The position numbers and the translations under genes were made by a program. From an uncultured Clostridia bacterium (GTDB taxonomy: Bacteria; Bacillota; Clostridia; Oscillospirales; CAG-272), in assembly GCA_944384525.1 (NCBI GenBank), contig CALWTR010000044.1:1-56886 (forward strand): 56,886 nt of DNA, given 5' to 3'. The notes beneath the pieces were generated by a model. The model saw only the letters and a list, made by a program, of their open reading frames with translations. It did no database searches and had not been told where the DNA came from. Shown piece after piece: positions 49,056 through 56,423 of the stretch. Numbering within the stretch: the first letter of the stretch is position 1; every line of letters starts with the position of its first letter.

Positions 49056-49616
49056 ATGATAGGATATGCATTTTGCGGTTCCTTTTGTACATTGAGCCAT
49101 TCATTGGCGGCGCTCCGGCGTTTGCGGACGGAAGGGGTGGAGGTACAGCCGATAATGTCGGAGCGCGCCTGGGGGACCGATACAAGATTCTGGCGTGCGG
49201 AGGATTTTATAAAGACAGTAGAGGAAATGTGCGGCAGGGAAGTGATCCATACGATCGTGGACGCGGAGCCTTTGGGACCCGCACTGCCGCTTGAGGCGCT
49301 GGTGATAGCGCCTTGCACCGGAAATACTCTTGCGAAAATAGCGGCGGGAATAACTGATTCTTCCGTCACTATGGCGGCTAAGGCGCATCTCAGATGTGAC
49401 AGACCGCTTCTTATCGCTCTGGCGTCGAACGATTCTATGTCTCAGAACCTTTCCAATATAGCTACGTTGCTTTTGAGGAAGCAGGTGTATTTTGTTCCGA
49501 TGCGTCAGGATGATCCGGAAAAAAAGCCGCATTCTCTTGTCGCTGATTTTACTTGCCTTTCCGATTGCCTTTCCTCGGCTCTGGAGGGAAAGCAGGTCAG
49601 ACCTCTTTTCCTTTAG
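49056..49616 (+). CDS. dpaB: Dipicolinate synthase subunit B
   Basis: Flavoprotein-like partner of DpaA, 186 residues. Seen: GYAFCGSFCTLSHSLAALRR at the N-terminus, MSERAWGTDTRFW, then APCTGNTLAKIAAGITDSSV and LLIALASNDSMSQNLSNIAT, the phosphopantothenoylcysteine-decarboxylase-like FMN fold typical of SpoVFB. It ends with YFVPMRQDDPEKKPHSLVAD. It forms a two-gene unit with dpaA. The asd-dapG-dapA genes that often follow it in Bacillus are absent; instead a structured repeat follows. Confidence 0.95.
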   Translation: MIGYAFCGSFCTLSHSLAALRRLRTEGVEVQPIMSERAWGTDTRFWRAEDFIKTVEEMCGREVIHTIVDAEPLGPALPLEALVIAPCTGNTLAKIAAGITDSSVTMAAKAHLRCDRPLLIALASNDSMSQNLSNIATLLLRKQVYFVPMRQDDPEKKPHSLVADFTCLSDCLSSALEGKQVRPLFL

Positions 49617-49623
49617 ATCACAG

Positions 49624-49760
49624 AGCTAGGAGAAAGCGGGATGCCGGTGTAGTGTCCGGATTCGGTGGAGCGCCCGGCTTGCCGGCAGCTCTTGCCTAGT
49701 AGGATAACTTGAGATATAAATAAGTTCTCATTCGGACCTTTGACTCGAGAGAAATCCCGG
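49624..49760 (+). repeat. Structured repeat unit, copy 1
   Basis: About 135 nt beginning AGCTAGGAGAAAGCG. It holds a GC-rich hairpin (GGAGCGCCCGGC / GCCGGCAGCTC), a second hairpin TGAGA/TCTCA with a TATAAAT-containing loop, and possible long-range pairing GTCCGGAT/ATTCGGAC. Non-coding on the plus strand. See copy 2, 162 bp downstream. Confidence 0.7.
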
Positions 49761-49785
49761 CAGGGAAAAATATATATAACCGTAA

Positions 49786-49924
49786 AGCTAGGAGAAAGCG
49801 GAATGTCGGTGTAGTATCCGGATTCGGTGGAGTGCCCGGCTTGCCGGCAGCTCTTGCCTCGCAGGATAACACGGATATATAAATAGATCCTCGCTCGGAC
49901 ATTTGATTTGAGAAAACGCTGGAG
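49786..49924 (+). repeat. Structured repeat unit, copy 2
   Basis: Direct repeat of 49624-49760, roughly 80% identical and offset by 162-163 bp. The GC hairpin is kept with C to T changed to a G-U pair (GGAGTGCCC). The second hairpin is kept as GGAT/ATCC although its sequence has changed. This 381-bp gap (49617-49997) has no supported gene. Confidence 0.7.
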
Positions 49925-49963
49925 AAAAAAACAGACCCCGAAGAAAAACGGGGTCTGTTTTTT
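49925..49963. terminator. Bidirectional terminator
   Basis: AAAAAACAGACCCCG/CGGGGTCTGTTTTTT, a 15-bp perfect stem with an 8-nt A-rich loop, between the repeat region and the 3' end of the permease gene. Confidence 0.92.
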
Positions 49964-49997
49964 GAATTTTTAAGTTCAAAACATTTACGGAGGCGTA

Positions 49998-51770
49998 CTA
50001 ATTTGTACCGTTTTGTTCCTCTTTGCGTCTCATGAGGCCGCAAATCCGGCTGATCGCAAGCGCTCCTGCGGCTAATGCCGCCATAAATACCGTGCAAGTC
50101 AATAGAGGCATTGAAAAATAAGGCGATGAAATAAGGTTGTAAGCGGTCACGGTTATTTCTCCCTCGGTCCCGGCTCCGGAGATCCTAATCTCGCCTCCGC
50201 TCTTTGAAATATAGGTAAAATCCCCACTTTCGTTTACATTTATAAGAAATGCGCGGTCAGAGGACTGGAACTGCTCGCCGTTTACTGTTATGCGGATAAG
50301 AGCGGCGCTTTCCGGCATCAGCAAACTCAGCGATTTTTCCATATAAGATATCATTGTATCGGCGCCTGAGTTCGCAGTATAAAAGAATTCATCGCCGTCG
50401 CTCGTTACGGTCACATTCGAAAGTATCTCTTCTTTTTTGTTATCCTGCCCGCGCGTATATGCCATATATCCGTTGGTGTACACCGATGAGCCAAGAACAA
50501 CAAGAGAGAGCACAAGGGCTGATGTTCGTATAGCTATGCCTGCCGCACCGCATCCATGCGGCTTTAATGCGGCTAGCAAAACGGGAGGAATGAGAAAAAT
50601 AAATATCGCCGCATATGGGATCACTGTGACATCAAAACTGACGGCGGACATCGGTGCGGAAGAAAGTATGAGCAGAAGGAGGAGCCATACAGAGCTCATC
50701 GCAAGCAACAGCGCGGACGAGCCTTTTTCTGTTTTTGTCTCGTTAACACTGCATTTGTTCGCGGCGGGCAAATTCACAGAGGGCAAGGCGATCTCGCTTT
50801 TTTTTAGGTCAGTTCCGAATTTATTCACGGTGGAGTCGCTTTCTTTCAAGTCGGTTTCAGATTTGTTCAGGGCGGATGCGCTTTCGCCTTCCTTACTGCA
50901 AACGCTACTTTTATCCACAGACGATAAGATCGCGCCGACTGTCGCGGAGAGCGCGCCGAATGCTGATATGAACACCAGTGCGGCATATATTCGCCCAAAT
51001 ACTGATCCGAAAATGTTTTCAAGCTCATCCGCTGCATCAGCCGCTCCTGATCCGTAATAACCGGATATACATACGACTGCGAAAACAACCACTGTCACTG
51101 CCGCGGCAATGCTTTTCCCGCTTTTTCCTTTGCCTGACGAGAGGAGCAGAGGCCATCCGGCAAATATGAGAAGTGAGGCGCAGAATGCCGAAGAGGTATC
51201 TCCGGCCGACACTGAAAACAGCTCCTGACTCCCGTATGCTCCTGATGTCACTCCGTATATTATCCCGGCGCAGGCGAGCACGGCCGGAGGGAGAAGTATT
51301 GCAACAGCGGCGGCTATCCTGCCTTTTTCGCATCCGTGACCCGCGATATGCCGAAGTAAAAACGTAAATATAAGAAACAGAAATGAGAGAGACGCGATCA
51401 TCGTACCGTTCCCGTCGGCTCCGAAAACAGCCGCGGCGTACTTTGCGGCCGTAAATGCAAATGTCGCCGTCATTGCAGGATAGTATGCGACAGCCATGAA
51501 CCATTTGAAAAACTCCCCGTATCCAGCTCCGGCGCAACGTGAGACCGCAGAGGATATGTCGTCGCTGTCGGTAGCGGCGCTTTTAAGCGCCAGAAGGCAA
51601 ATGACGGCAGGGAGACAGGCGACAAATGCGGCAATTATTGCCGACAGCATTCCGGCTCCGCCGGCACGCATCGTTTGCGGCGCTAGCAAAAGTCCGGGGA
51701 CAGCGGCAGCCGAAAATATCAAAAATGCATTTTTTGTAAATGAAACTTTACTGAATGAAGAATTGTTCAT
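49998..51770 (-). CDS. APC-superfamily-like permease with an extracytoplasmic C-terminal domain
   Basis: 590 residues. The N-terminal half looks like an amino-acid/polyamine/organocation transporter: SFTKNAFLIFSAAAVPGLLL with APQTMRAGGAGMLSAIIAAF, then GAGYGEFFKWFMAVAYYPAM. About nine TM helices run to residue 290. A polar Ser/Asp/Lys-rich loop (about 290-345) contains a 14-residue duplication, two or three more helices follow, and then an apparently extracytoplasmic beta-rich domain (about 440-560: IRITVNGEQFQSSDRAFLIN) and a final TM helix with a basic tail. Relatives usually lack the C-terminal domain. CGGAG precedes ATG 51770. Substrate unknown. Confidence 0.7.
   Translation of the reverse strand: MNNSSFSKVSFTKNAFLIFSAAAVPGLLLAPQTMRAGGAGMLSAIIAAFVACLPAVICLLALKSAATDSDDISSAVSRCAGAGYGEFFKWFMAVAYYPAMTATFAFTAAKYAAAVFGADGNGTMIASLSFLFLIFTFLLRHIAGHGCEKGRIAAAVAILLPPAVLACAGIIYGVTSGAYGSQELFSVSAGDTSSAFCASLLIFAGWPLLLSSGKGKSGKSIAAAVTVVVFAVVCISGYYGSGAADAADELENIFGSVFGRIYAALVFISAFGALSATVGAILSSVDKSSVCSKEGESASALNKSETDLKESDSTVNKFGTDLKKSEIALPSVNLPAANKCSVNETKTEKGSSALLLAMSSVWLLLLLILSSAPMSAVSFDVTVIPYAAIFIFLIPPVLLAALKPHGCGAAGIAIRTSALVLSLVVLGSSVYTNGYMAYTRGQDNKKEEILSNVTVTSDGDEFFYTANSGADTMISYMEKSLSLLMPESAALIRITVNGEQFQSSDRAFLINVNESGDFTYISKSGGEIRISGAGTEGEITVTAYNLISSPYFSMPLLTCTVFMAALAAGALAISRICGLMRRKEEQNGTN
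50799..50882 (-). repeat. 42-bp in-frame duplication in the permease loop
   Basis: Two adjacent 42-bp copies encode SALNKSETDLKESD and STVNKFGTDLKKSE. They lie in a hydrophilic loop. Confidence 0.7.
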
Positions 51771-51817
51771 AAAAACTCCGTTATATTTTCGCTTGCTTTA
51801 TTATAACTAGATTTTTT

Positions 51818-51962
51818 GCAACTCGGTCCGGCTCAACTTTACCCGTTGCGGCTTTGATCGGTGTAGTTTGATTTTCCGTAACTTCGTTCTCCCCGATTAA
51901 GCTTCTCTGCAACTCAGCTCGGCTCAACTTTATTCGTTGTGACAAAGTTTTCCGTAATTCGG
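51818..51962. repeat. Direct repeats with conserved hairpin
   Basis: Copy 1 (51818-51884) and copy 2 (51909-51962) share GCAACTC, CGGCTCAACTTTA, and TTTTCCGTAA. Each has GCAAC paired 22 nt later with GTTGC or GTTGT. They lie in the 225-bp gap between the permease and dnaI. A minus-strand 61-codon frame across them has no ribosome site. Confidence 0.5.
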
Positions 51963-51995
51963 TCACCGTGATCCGGATATATCAGGATGTTCTGT

Positions 51996-52961
51996 TTATA
52001 GCTTCTGCTTTCTGATATCCGTGCCGTCAAAAGCCATCCAGATGAATTCTCCGAGCAGGCGGCTCGTTATCCTGTCGTCATATCGAGCTCGCAGCTGTTC
52101 CGGGGTGAGGTTGGAGCTTATTATTGTAGATAGACCGCGGTTTATACGCGTATTTATTATATTGTAGATGCAGGCTACCGTGAACTGATTTGACACCTCG
52201 GCGCCCAGGTCGTCTATTATCAGCAGCTCACAGACGAGATATTTTTCCGCACGGGAGCCTGAGTCTCCTCTTCCTGTTTTGAAACGATCATATTCAAAGT
52301 CGGAAATAATATTCTGCGCGCTCTCGTAGAGCACATCGAACCCGCGTTCGATTATCCTCTTTGCCATTGCGGTTGACAGATGTGTCTTTCCCAGTCCGGT
52401 ATTTCCGGATAAAAACACGTTTCGCGGCTCCTTGCCGAACTCCTCGGCTATTTTTTTTGCCTCCTCGAGATTATGTTTCATCATCTCGTAGTTTTCCTTT
52501 GAGGACATATAGTAATTCAAATCAAAGTTGTCAAAACTTTGCTTTTCGATAAGGTTGCCGATCCCGGACGATCTGAATCCCTCCATTATCAACTCACGGC
52601 GCATGCATTTGCACATACGTTCGCCTACAAAGCCGGTATCGGAGCACTCCGGGCAGGTATATTTTATTTCGGTGTAATCGGCGGGCAGGTCGAGCGCCGC
52701 AAGGATGGCTGCGCGGGATTCCTGCAGTTGGGCGTTTTCATTGCGTATCCGCTCTATTTGCTCGCGCACGTTTTCTCCGCCGGAGCACGCTGTACGGAAC
52801 AATTTCAGGCCGGTCCTCGTGAGTATCCTGTCTATCTCAGCGATCTCCGGAGATCTGCGGTGGAGCTCTTCGCGCCGTCTCTCCGCGTCGGATATTGCAC
52901 GTATCCTGCGTTCTTCTATCCGGTCTTTTACCTTTTTGTAATTTTCTGAGTTATATCCCAT
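51996..52961 (-). CDS. dnaI: DnaI/DnaC-type helicase loader ATPase
   Basis: AAA+ ATPase that loads the replicative helicase, 321 residues. Seen: a helical N-terminal domain with four Cys in a zinc-type arrangement (CPECSDTG then CKC; Cys103, 106, 117, 119), Walker A GNTGLGKTH (186-194), Walker B LLIIDDLGAE (246-255), sensor-1 STIISSNLT, and the Arg-rich YDDRITSRLLGEF. It lies 18 nt after the dnaD-like gene. The pair matches the DnaD-DnaI initiation machinery of Firmicutes, and in clostridia this ATPase is usually annotated as an ATP-binding protein. Confidence 0.9.
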   Translation of the reverse strand: MGYNSENYKKVKDRIEERRIRAISDAERRREELHRRSPEIAEIDRILTRTGLKLFRTACSGGENVREQIERIRNENAQLQESRAAILAALDLPADYTEIKYTCPECSDTGFVGERMCKCMRRELIMEGFRSSGIGNLIEKQSFDNFDLNYYMSSKENYEMMKHNLEEAKKIAEEFGKEPRNVFLSGNTGLGKTHLSTAMAKRIIERGFDVLYESAQNIISDFEYDRFKTGRGDSGSRAEKYLVCELLIIDDLGAEVSNQFTVACIYNIINTRINRGLSTIISSNLTPEQLRARYDDRITSRLLGEFIWMAFDGTDIRKQKL

Positions 52962-52979
52962 TTCGATCTACCTCAGCAG

Positions 52980-53954
52980 TTATTTTTTTCCGTAGCTCCG
53001 TTCAAGAGCTTTTTTAAAAAAGTCATCGGTATCAAAGCTGCCGGACACCGGTCCGGCGGCCGCTTTCCCGCTGCTTTTTCTTCGCGCGGGGCGCTCTTTC
53101 TCGGGAGAGTTCTTGTTTTCGAGTATTTTCGCCTCACAGTCGGCGACGGTGCGGCAACCTTCCGCGTTCCAGTTTGAGAGTATCTTGTCGGCGTATCCGA
53201 CGGACGCCTTTCCCGTTTGATCTGCCGTAAGGTCATATGCCAGCCGTATTATATCCTCGCCGTATGAAAAATCGTTTATCCATTTATCAAAGCAGGCGCT
53301 TTCCTTCTTTGTGAGCGCCCTGTCACCGAATCCGAACAGACGGCGGAGCTTGCCCTCCTGAGAGAGCATTTTTTCACGCCGGATTATGTAATCGTTGAGC
53401 GAGTCGAGCGTGTCTATCCCGCTGTCGGTCAAGCTGAACGCGACCTTTTCCGCGTATCTAAGAGTCTTTTTCTCCAAAGTATTGAAGCAGAACGCTATCA
53501 AAGTCAATATATATCCCTCTCCCAGGGATAGCTCGTTTCTCATCCCTACTATTATGGACAGCTCGTTCTGGTTGAATGTCTTGCCGCATATCTTTTCGCA
53601 TTCGTCTATAAGACTTGAGAGACCGAGACCGTCTATCTTCTCGGCGAGCTCCTTTGCGTCCGGCCGGTAAAATTCATCCGTAACCTTACGCTTTATCGGT
53701 AAAGGAGCAGGGGAGACGCTTTCGCTCTCTTCCGCGTCTGATCTGCTCATAACCGAGTGCTCTGTCCAGTATTCCGCCGCGCCCTCTGCGCGAGGGACCG
53801 AGCAACCTGCCGCACGCGCCAGCTCCTCTGCGGTAGCTCCTCCCAACTCCTTTGCCGCGATAAGTATACGGAGGTCGTCGGCAGACGCGTTTATAAATGC
53901 ATCTGTACCGCATATCTTGCGTTCCGGCTCAGGTATGTATTTGCTTGCAGACAT
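52980..53954 (-). CDS. DnaD/DnaB-domain replication initiation protein
   Basis: 324 residues. The N-terminal winged-helix-like part (SADDLRILIAAKELGGATAE) precedes two DnaD (DDBH2) domains. The first has IDECEKICGKTFNQNELSI and GYILTLIAFCFNTLEKK; the second has EKMLSQEGKLRRLFGFGDRA then FDKWINDFSYGEDIIRLAYD with the YxxxIxxNW-type end YADKILSNWNAEG. The Lys/Ser/Ala-rich tail (about 285-324) is disordered-looking. In Bacillus, DnaD and DnaB recruit DnaI and helicase to DnaA-opened origins. Its ATG overlaps the rex stop (TAATG), so it is translationally coupled to a redox regulator. Confidence 0.9.
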   Translation of the reverse strand: MSASKYIPEPERKICGTDAFINASADDLRILIAAKELGGATAEELARAAGCSVPRAEGAAEYWTEHSVMSRSDAEESESVSPAPLPIKRKVTDEFYRPDAKELAEKIDGLGLSSLIDECEKICGKTFNQNELSIIVGMRNELSLGEGYILTLIAFCFNTLEKKTLRYAEKVAFSLTDSGIDTLDSLNDYIIRREKMLSQEGKLRRLFGFGDRALTKKESACFDKWINDFSYGEDIIRLAYDLTADQTGKASVGYADKILSNWNAEGCRTVADCEAKILENKNSPEKERPARRKSSGKAAAGPVSGSFDTDDFFKKALERSYGKK

Positions 53955-54673
53955 TATTTTCCCTCCACTTCCGGGCGGGCCTCGTGTTTGTCCTCTTTAG
54001 AGACCATCTCATAACAGAGCGTCATCAGAGAGTCGCCTATATGCATATTCTGGACGATCACGTCGTATTCGTCAAGTCGGAGCTCCATGTTGGCAAAGTT
54101 CCATATCCCGCGGACCCCCGCCTTTGCCATCGTTTCCGCGACACCAGCCGCCGCATCTCGCGGGACAGTCAGCACTCCTATGTCGATCCTGTTTTCTCTG
54201 CAGTAGTTCTCAAGCTCGTCCACATGATATACTTTCAGGTCTGAGAAAGTCTTACCGACGAGTTCCTCGTCAATGTCAAACAGTGCCGAGCGTATGACTC
54301 CGCGTCTTTCGAACATGTGGCTGGAGACCAGTGCTTTACCGAGATTTCCGGCTCCAACGATGACAGCGCGGTACCCGGCGGATACGCCGAGCAGTTCGCT
54401 GATTTTGCCGTACAGATATTTTACGTTATAGCCGTAGCCCTGCTGTCCGAAGCCGCCGAAGCAGTTCAGATCTTGGCGGATCTGGGATGCGGTCACTCGC
54501 ATTATCCGCGACAGCTCGCTTGACGATATACGCAGCCTGTCGTTGCGGAGCAGTTCGCCGAGGTATCTGTGATAACGCGGCAGTCTTTTTATAACGGCGG
54601 GAGAGACCGAGTCCCTCGATACGGCGGGGGCGCGTCTGCCGAAAGTTCCGTTTACCTTGTCTATTCTTTCCAT
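53954..54673 (-). CDS. rex: Redox-sensing transcriptional repressor Rex
   Basis: Senses the NADH/NAD+ ratio and releases DNA when NADH is high, controlling fermentation genes. 239 residues. Seen: winged helix with KRLPRYHRYLGELL and ASQIRQDLNCFGGFGQQGYG, Rossmann VIVGAGNLGKALVSS (GAGNLG 108-113), DIDEELVGKTFSDLKVYH, IWNFANMELRL and the C-terminal domain-swap helix. The first 24 residues before SPAVIKRL are longer than usual. AAAGG precedes ATG 54673. It is 42 nt downstream of tsaD. No Rex-type box (TTGT-n-ACAA) was found at nifJ. Confidence 0.95.
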   Translation of the reverse strand: MERIDKVNGTFGRRAPAVSRDSVSPAVIKRLPRYHRYLGELLRNDRLRISSSELSRIMRVTASQIRQDLNCFGGFGQQGYGYNVKYLYGKISELLGVSAGYRAVIVGAGNLGKALVSSHMFERRGVIRSALFDIDEELVGKTFSDLKVYHVDELENYCRENRIDIGVLTVPRDAAAGVAETMAKAGVRGIWNFANMELRLDEYDVIVQNMHIGDSLMTLCYEMVSKEDKHEARPEVEGK

Positions 54674-54715
54674 TATCGATATGCCTTTCGGTTTGGAGAT
54701 TTTACCTGCTTGTCG

Positions 54716-55801
54716 TCAGATCGCCGAATCCTCTGCGCTGGCGTTAAGCGTTGAGGCGGCAATGTGTCCGTCCTTGTATTCGTAATATCCCTGCGCCGCT
54801 ATCATTGCGGCATTGTCTCCGCAGAGGCGGACCGGGGGGATAATAAGTTTTACGTTCTTTTTTGAGGCGAGCAGAGAGAGAGCATGCCTTAAGTGAGAGT
54901 TTGCCGCCACACCTCCGGCAACTACAAGAGGGAGTCCGGGATGCCTGTCCATCGCATCGGAAATTTTTTCGGTCACAGCCTCTACCGCCTGATATGTGTA
55001 TTCCGCCGCAAAGAGCTCTCGCGGCAGTTCGTCTCCCTTTTGCTCAAAACGGTGGATCAAATTGATCGCCGCTGTTTTAAGTCCGGAAAACGAGAGGTCG
55101 AGCGACCCGTCCTTTATCGCAGGCGAGGGAAGGTGCATTGCCGGGTCGCGGTGCGCCGCGCTGGAGGCAAATGCAGAGTAGAAGTCTTTTGCATCGGGAG
55201 ATGCTTTGCGGAATCCCTGTTCCGCTAGGCGGTCGAATCCGGCTCCTGCGGGGTAGGGTATACCTATCATTCTGCCTATTTTGTCAAAGGACTCTCCCAT
55301 TGCGTCATCACGCGTAGAGCCGAGAAGGGAAAACCTTGTCCTGCTCTCCGCCAGATATATAGCAGTATGCCCGCCTGATACTGCGAGCGCTATAAAAGGG
55401 GGAACGGCGGTCTCACCGCCGTCAGTGTCTATGTAAGACGCCGCTATATGTCCCTTTATATGGTCGACGGCGACAAGAGGTATGTTGTTGGAAAACGCGA
55501 GCGATTTTGCAAAGTTGACACCGACGAGTAGCGCACCGATAAGTCCGGGGTTTGAGGTTACTGCTACCAGCTCTATATCCTTTATCGTGCATTTAGCCTC
55601 GCGCAGAGCCTCATAGGTCAGGGAGCTGATCGTATCAGCGTGCGCTCGGCTTGCTATCTCCGGTACAACGCCGCCGTAAAGCGCGTGTATACCTATCTGT
55701 GAAAATATTGCATTTGATCTTACGGTGATCCTGTCTTTATCCGCCTCTATCACAGACGCCGAGGTCTCATCACATGAGCTTTCGATTCCCAGTATCAGCA
55801 T
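54716..55801 (-). CDS. tsaD: tRNA N6-adenosine threonylcarbamoyltransferase
   Basis: Transfers the threonylcarbamoyl group to A37 of ANN-decoding tRNAs, with TsaB and TsaE. Seen: LGIESSCDETSASVIE, metal-binding AVDHIKGHIAASY (the two His), LAVSGGHTAIYL, LGSTRDDAMGESFDKIGRMI, LSFSGLKTAAINL and VVAGGVAANSHLR with CGDNAAMIAAQG. 361 residues. Start ATG 55801 has TTAGGAGA upstream and overlaps the end of rimI by 32 nt. The tsaD-rimI order is usual; tsaB is expected nearby, but not inside this window. Confidence 0.96.
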   Translation of the reverse strand: MLILGIESSCDETSASVIEADKDRITVRSNAIFSQIGIHALYGGVVPEIASRAHADTISSLTYEALREAKCTIKDIELVAVTSNPGLIGALLVGVNFAKSLAFSNNIPLVAVDHIKGHIAASYIDTDGGETAVPPFIALAVSGGHTAIYLAESRTRFSLLGSTRDDAMGESFDKIGRMIGIPYPAGAGFDRLAEQGFRKASPDAKDFYSAFASSAAHRDPAMHLPSPAIKDGSLDLSFSGLKTAAINLIHRFEQKGDELPRELFAAEYTYQAVEAVTEKISDAMDRHPGLPLVVAGGVAANSHLRHALSLLASKKNVKLIIPPVRLCGDNAAMIAAQGYYEYKDGHIAASTLNASAEDSAI

Positions 55802-56273
55802 TTATGTCTCCTAACAGTGATATCCGCTCCGGCGGGATGTCCGCGCACATGAGCACCGCGTCTTCGCGCGGCTTGATATAATAATTTTTCCTTATCCCGG
55901 TCTCTCTGAATCCCAAAGAACTGTACAGCGCTCGTGCCGCCGTATTCCCGGATCGGACTTCAAGGTATGCTTTTTTCGCTCCGGCTTTCTCCGCCTCGTT
56001 TAAAAATGCGGTCAACAGCATCGTTCCAGCTCCTCTGCGCCGGAATTCCGGAAGAACGGTGAGCCTCAAAATTTCCGCCTCATCCGCCACCGCACTGCCT
56101 ATGATATAGCCGATATTTTGTCCGGATCCCTCACAGCAAAGCAGTATCGCTCCCGATCCCAGAGAGGAGACGAGCGACGCCTCGCTCCAGGGGTCCGGAT
56201 ACGTCGCGGCTTCCGCCTTCGATACGAATGCCGTAAGTTCCGAGTCGTTCTTATTTACGGATATTATTCTCAT
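55770..56273 (-). CDS. rimI: Ribosomal-protein-alanine N-acetyltransferase RimI-like
   Basis: GNAT acetyltransferase that modifies the N-terminus of ribosomal protein S18 in E. coli. Seen: PWSEASLVSSL, the acetyl-CoA motif ILRLTVLPEFRRRGAGTMLL, and AYLEVRSGNTAARALYSSLG with FRETGIRKNYYIKPREDAVL. ATG 56273 gives 167 residues. GTG 56312 would add an unconserved leader. Neither start has a good Shine-Dalgarno, and a perfect palindrome AATTGATCAATT (56278-56289) lies directly before the ATG. The 32-nt overlap with tsaD implies coupled translation. Confidence 0.9.
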   Translation of the reverse strand: MRIISVNKNDSELTAFVSKAEAATYPDPWSEASLVSSLGSGAILLCCEGSGQNIGYIIGSAVADEAEILRLTVLPEFRRRGAGTMLLTAFLNEAEKAGAKKAYLEVRSGNTAARALYSSLGFRETGIRKNYYIKPREDAVLMCADIPPERISLLGDINADTGNRKLM

Positions 56274-56370
56274 AATCAATTGATCAATTAAAAGCTCGAT
56301 CAGCAGCTCCACAAAAGCTTATCTTGAAAATTTGTAGGAAAATCCTTTTGAAATTTTTATCGCAGATAAT

Positions 56371-56394
56371 TTAGTATCCGATCGTGTTCGGATA
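56371..56394 (-). terminator. Possible weak hairpin after galU
   Basis: TATCCGA-TCGTGT-TCGGATA, a 7-bp stem in the gap between galU and rimI, without a clear U-run on the minus strand. Confidence 0.35.
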
Positions 56395-56423
56395 TGCATG
56401 AGTGGTTTTCCGGCCGTTCGTTT

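Noticed and set aside
49696-50097. Minus-strand 133-codon frame across the structured repeat
   Set aside because: It overlaps the bidirectional terminator and the permease 3' end. The repeat's differences keep base pairing rather than codons.
51781-51966. Minus-strand 61-codon frame starting at GTG
   Set aside because: No ribosome site. It lies over diverged direct repeats and ends next to the permease start; better seen as repeat DNA.
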